Source: an uncultured Eubacterium sp.
GTDB lineage: Bacteria; Bacillota; Clostridia; Lachnospirales; Lachnospiraceae
NCBI GenBank assembly: GCA_910589595.1
Contig: CAJUTM010000004.1
Span: forward strand, 101,821 to 165,820
Direction of reading: 5' to 3'
DNA length: 64,000 nucleotides
Part shown: positions 61,650 through 64,000 of the stretch, one piece after another
Layout of the letters: the number at the start of each line of letters is the position of its first letter
Numbering within the stretch: position 1 is the stretch's first letter
The notes under the pieces: model-generated
What the model was told of the DNA's origin: nothing
Databases searched by the model: none
Seen by the model: only the letters and a program-made list of their open reading frames with translations
Made by a program: the position numbers and the translations under genes

Positions 61650-63130
61650 TCCTTTCCCCTTTCCTGTTCATAAGCGCCCTGTGTGTCGTTTTTCATCATC
61701 ATCGACAGAATGAACACCCTGTCTTTTACCATATAATCCATTGTTCCCTTATATTTCTCTACCGTATTTTTAATATTGGTGAACCCCATTCCATGATTTT
61801 CTTTATCCTCTTTATCCGTTGCCGGAAAATACTCCCGCGGCCTCCTCACAAGTTTTCCGTCAAAACTGTTTTCCACTTTCAGCACAAGAAAATTTCCTTT
61901 CTGCACAGATGAAAAGCGGATAAAAGCATTGGCCTCCGGCTCTTTCTCTTTCAATCTCCTGCACGCCCGCACAGCATTGTCGACCGCATTGCCAAGAATG
62001 ATACCGATATCGTAGCTGTGGATTTTTAAGTCCTGCGGAAACAACAACCTGTCCGTATCCATTTGCAAATCCGGAATCAGGCGTACCGCCTCATGGTATT
62101 TCATATTGAGCAAAATATCCGCTACGGTATTCCCTGTACAAAAATGCATATCCAAGCGCTCAAACGTGCGGTTTAAATCAGCCAGATATTCCTGTAGTTT
62201 CCCCTCTTCCCGCGAGAGCTGCAGGATTACCGCAAGGGTGTTTTTCATATCGTGCTTCATGCCACGTATTTCAGAGTAAATGCGCTCCATTTCTTCGATA
62301 TGTTCCTGCATGCCTCTTAGCTGATTTTTCAGTATGACCCTCTCGCTTTTTTCCTTGTTGCGGTAAATCATATCCTGAAACAGCTTTACCCCGTACAAAA
62401 TAGAAAGCAGGGATAACAGCAGAATTGCCGGAAGTACAACAAGCAAAATGGGATATCTGTCATACAGCATTTTCGGCACCTTGTCTTCCAGTGTAACCAT
62501 AATAATCCGCAGCAGCAGACAGATAAACAGTCCGACGGCAGACGGCGTAAGCAGAAACAACAGCTCCGTCCTGCGGATTTCATAATCCTTTTCCTTAAAA
62601 TCCCGCACGATTTTTCTCAACGATACGCAGATTAGCAGGGCAATCGACAGATATTGAAGAATTTGTACTGCCAGAATACTGCCGTTCAGTGTCAGCATAA
62701 GAGCTTTGTCGGATTTGATTATCCCTTTCTCTATACAACAGTTCCATATATCAATGACGCTGTCTCCCAGCTTCGCCAGCAAAATAACTGCGGCATGCCT
62801 GCCGATATCTGCCACCGCCTGAAAAGCTGCGATAAGAAAAACCGAAATGGGGCGAAACGCCTTATAAAAGCAGATGGCGAGAACAAATAAAAGGCAGAGT
62901 GACAATGCCATTTTCCACACAGTCTCCCAATAATCATCGTATCTTGTGACGGAAGCCGTATGAAACATCTGCGATATTCCATACAGTCCCGCCGTATACA
63001 AAACTGCCACACACAAACCATTCCACCGGCTCTTCCAGCGGCTTTCCAGAAAGCTGCCCAAAAAATATTGCAGGCAGTATCCCTGAAAAAGAACGACAGC
63101 CATATATAACAGCTCCATTGTTTCATACAT
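61646..63130 (-). CDS. GHKL-type sensor histidine kinase (AgrC-like)
   Basis: 494 residues from ATG 63130 (GGGGGGA seven bases upstream, 8-base overlap with the regulator gene; the ATG 15 bases earlier is possible). Six or seven membrane helices occupy about 1-255. A coiled coil (RGMQEHIEEMERIYSEI) leads to the phosphoacceptor in RGMKHDMKNTLAVI, then the GHKL ATPase: N-box IGIILGNAVDNAVRAC, and KENHGMGFTNIKNTVEKYKG. Such kinases sense autoinducing peptides or other wall signals. No agrD-like precursor is visible. Overlapping genes on both sides tie it to the regulator and the unknown cassette. Confidence 0.92.
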   Translation of the reverse strand: MYETMELLYMAVVLFQGYCLQYFLGSFLESRWKSRWNGLCVAVLYTAGLYGISQMFHTASVTRYDDYWETVWKMALSLCLLFVLAICFYKAFRPISVFLIAAFQAVADIGRHAAVILLAKLGDSVIDIWNCCIEKGIIKSDKALMLTLNGSILAVQILQYLSIALLICVSLRKIVRDFKEKDYEIRRTELLFLLTPSAVGLFICLLLRIIMVTLEDKVPKMLYDRYPILLVVLPAILLLSLLSILYGVKLFQDMIYRNKEKSERVILKNQLRGMQEHIEEMERIYSEIRGMKHDMKNTLAVILQLSREEGKLQEYLADLNRTFERLDMHFCTGNTVADILLNMKYHEAVRLIPDLQMDTDRLLFPQDLKIHSYDIGIILGNAVDNAVRACRRLKEKEPEANAFIRFSSVQKGNFLVLKVENSFDGKLVRRPREYFPATDKEDKENHGMGFTNIKNTVEKYKGTMDYMVKDRVFILSMMMKNDTQGAYEQERGKE

Positions 63131-63827
63131 CGGGAATCCCCCCATTCTGCAAATACCACATATATGCCTTTACAAACTCCCCGTATTTCTTCTTTGTCAG
63201 CCAGACTTTATCGCCGTTTGAAATGGTTATGCTGTCATTGTCATATTCCGTAATGTGTGCCATGTTCACAAGATACGCCCGATGGCTGCGGTAAAAATTT
63301 TCCCCGAGCTGCCCCGCCAGTTCTTCCATTGTCGCATAGATTTCTATGACGCCTTTTGCTCCGGCTGTATGGATTGCCACTTTTTTTGCCCTGCTCTCAA
63401 TATAGAGAATGTCACTCTGGTTCAGCGTCAGGTTTTTCTTTTTAATAAAAAGTTCCCTCTTTGCTCTCCTTTTTGACACCTCTCCCACCGCCCGTTCCAG
63501 CACTTCCCTGAACTTGCTTTCGGCTACCGGCTTTAACAGGTAATGGAATGCATACAAATCAAGAGCTTCAAACACATACTCCCGATTGCCGGTAATAAAT
63601 ATCAGTACAATGTCATCCTGTCTTTCCCGCAGACTCCTCGCCGTCTCAATCCCGTCCATGCCATCCATCTGTATGTCAAGAAAAACGATGTCAAACCGTT
63701 TTTCTGCGCCAAGCAGTTCTTCACCCGTTGCATAGAAGTCCGGACAACAGTCCGGTATCTGTTTTGCTATCAGAGCGCCTACCTGCTCCCGTATCACTCT
63801 CTCATCATCCGCTACAGCGATATTCAA
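63123..63827 (-). CDS. LytTR-type response regulator
   Basis: 234 residues, TTG start at 63827 with GAGGTGA eight bases upstream. Receiver domain 1-120: DDE near residue 7, phosphoacceptor D53-region in FDIVFLDIQMDGMDG, FITG and FHYLLKPV. LytTR domain about 130-230: ILYIESRAKKVAIHTAGAKG, LGENFYRSHRAYLVNMAHI, ITISNGDKVWLTKKKYGEFV. First gene of the operon that continues through the kinase to four unknown proteins; a rare start codon may limit its level. Confidence 0.92.
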   Translation of the reverse strand: MNIAVADDERVIREQVGALIAKQIPDCCPDFYATGEELLGAEKRFDIVFLDIQMDGMDGIETARSLRERQDDIVLIFITGNREYVFEALDLYAFHYLLKPVAESKFREVLERAVGEVSKRRAKRELFIKKKNLTLNQSDILYIESRAKKVAIHTAGAKGVIEIYATMEELAGQLGENFYRSHRAYLVNMAHITEYDNDSITISNGDKVWLTKKKYGEFVKAYMWYLQNGGIPDV

Positions 63828-64000
63828 AATTTATCACCTCAACTTCTGTTCCGAACGACAGTAATAAACTTTTATCGTTACACTTTTTATATCGGCAGAA
63901 AAAATCCGTTTTTCGTGCATATGGAATGAAACGCCTGCTTTTCGGTAGGCAATTGCGAAACAAGTTCAAAATCTTGATTCCAATAGGGCAAAGGCCCGGT
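63828..64000 (-). other. Upstream region of the LytTR/GHKL operon, no gene seen
   Basis: 173 bases to the window edge. AT-rich near the regulator, with GATATAAAAAGTG (minus strand, around 63885-63895) as the only -10-like patch and no good -35. No tRNA-like fold or long frame. Confidence 0.3.

Noticed and set aside
63890..64000. Possible tRNA or 5S RNA at the window edge
   Set aside because: GGCCTTTGCC-type pairing is short and no cloverleaf or conserved arm can be drawn.

Overview
The window looks like chromosome from a low-to-moderate GC, anaerobic Firmicute of the Clostridia, most likely a gut Lachnospiraceae. The clues are a Gram-positive PolC, a PrkC/Stp phosphorylation pair beside rsgA and rpe, the MEP isoprenoid genes dxr and ispG in the uppS-cdsA-rseP cluster, a four-domain ferredoxin-linked 2-oxoacid oxidoreductase, many MerR/AraC/LytTR regulators, and large secreted proteins with lysine-rich Ig/FN3 modules and Pro-Thr linkers. 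No rRNA, tRNA, CRISPR array, transposase or prophage was recognised.

Layout. 1-16 kb is accessory: a frameshifted surface protein (1-2336), a MerR regulator, an IbrA/IbrB-like pair whose IbrA is broken at its PP-loop, two secreted carbohydrate-related proteins including a GH43 glycosidase divergent from an AraC regulator, a response regulator fused by deletion to the last codons of its kinase, a frameshifted carbohydrate-binding protein, a soluble chemoreceptor and an SDR enzyme. 16-21.5 kb carries an unknown coiled-coil protein and stp-prkC-rsgA-rpe. 21.8-30 kb holds a 1783-residue surface protein divergent from a LytTR regulator/GHKL kinase pair (the kinase has an in-frame TAG) and a small two-helix membrane protein with its own strong promoter. 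30-42.7 kb is one long minus-strand run: polysaccharide deacetylase, bactofilin, pyrH, frr, uppS, cdsA, dxr, rseP, ispG, polC; a small palindromic element flanked by 13-bp direct repeats sits between rseP and ispG. 42.9-52.5 kb encodes the oxidoreductase, a diguanylate cyclase, a ferritin-like protein and a hybrid kinase next to a sugar-binding lipoprotein with no transporter. 52.7-56.8 kb has a metalloprotease with a long Glu-Pro-Thr linker and a degraded XRE/FlhA-C-like regulator; 56.9-59.0 kb has a MerR-methyltransferase fusion under a MerR-type promoter and a toxin-antitoxin pair. 59-64 kb is a LytTR/GHKL two-component system translationally coupled to four uncharacterised proteins.

The housekeeping genes are intact, while six accessory regulatory or surface genes carry frameshifts, a nonsense codon or deletions. 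This suggests real decay or phase variation, although single-base homopolymer errors in the assembly cannot be excluded from sequence alone. The most interesting items are the palindromic insertion with duplicated ispG Shine-Dalgarno region, the response regulator/kinase deletion fusion, the C6/G6 tract in a signal peptide, and the TCS-coupled four-gene cassette.
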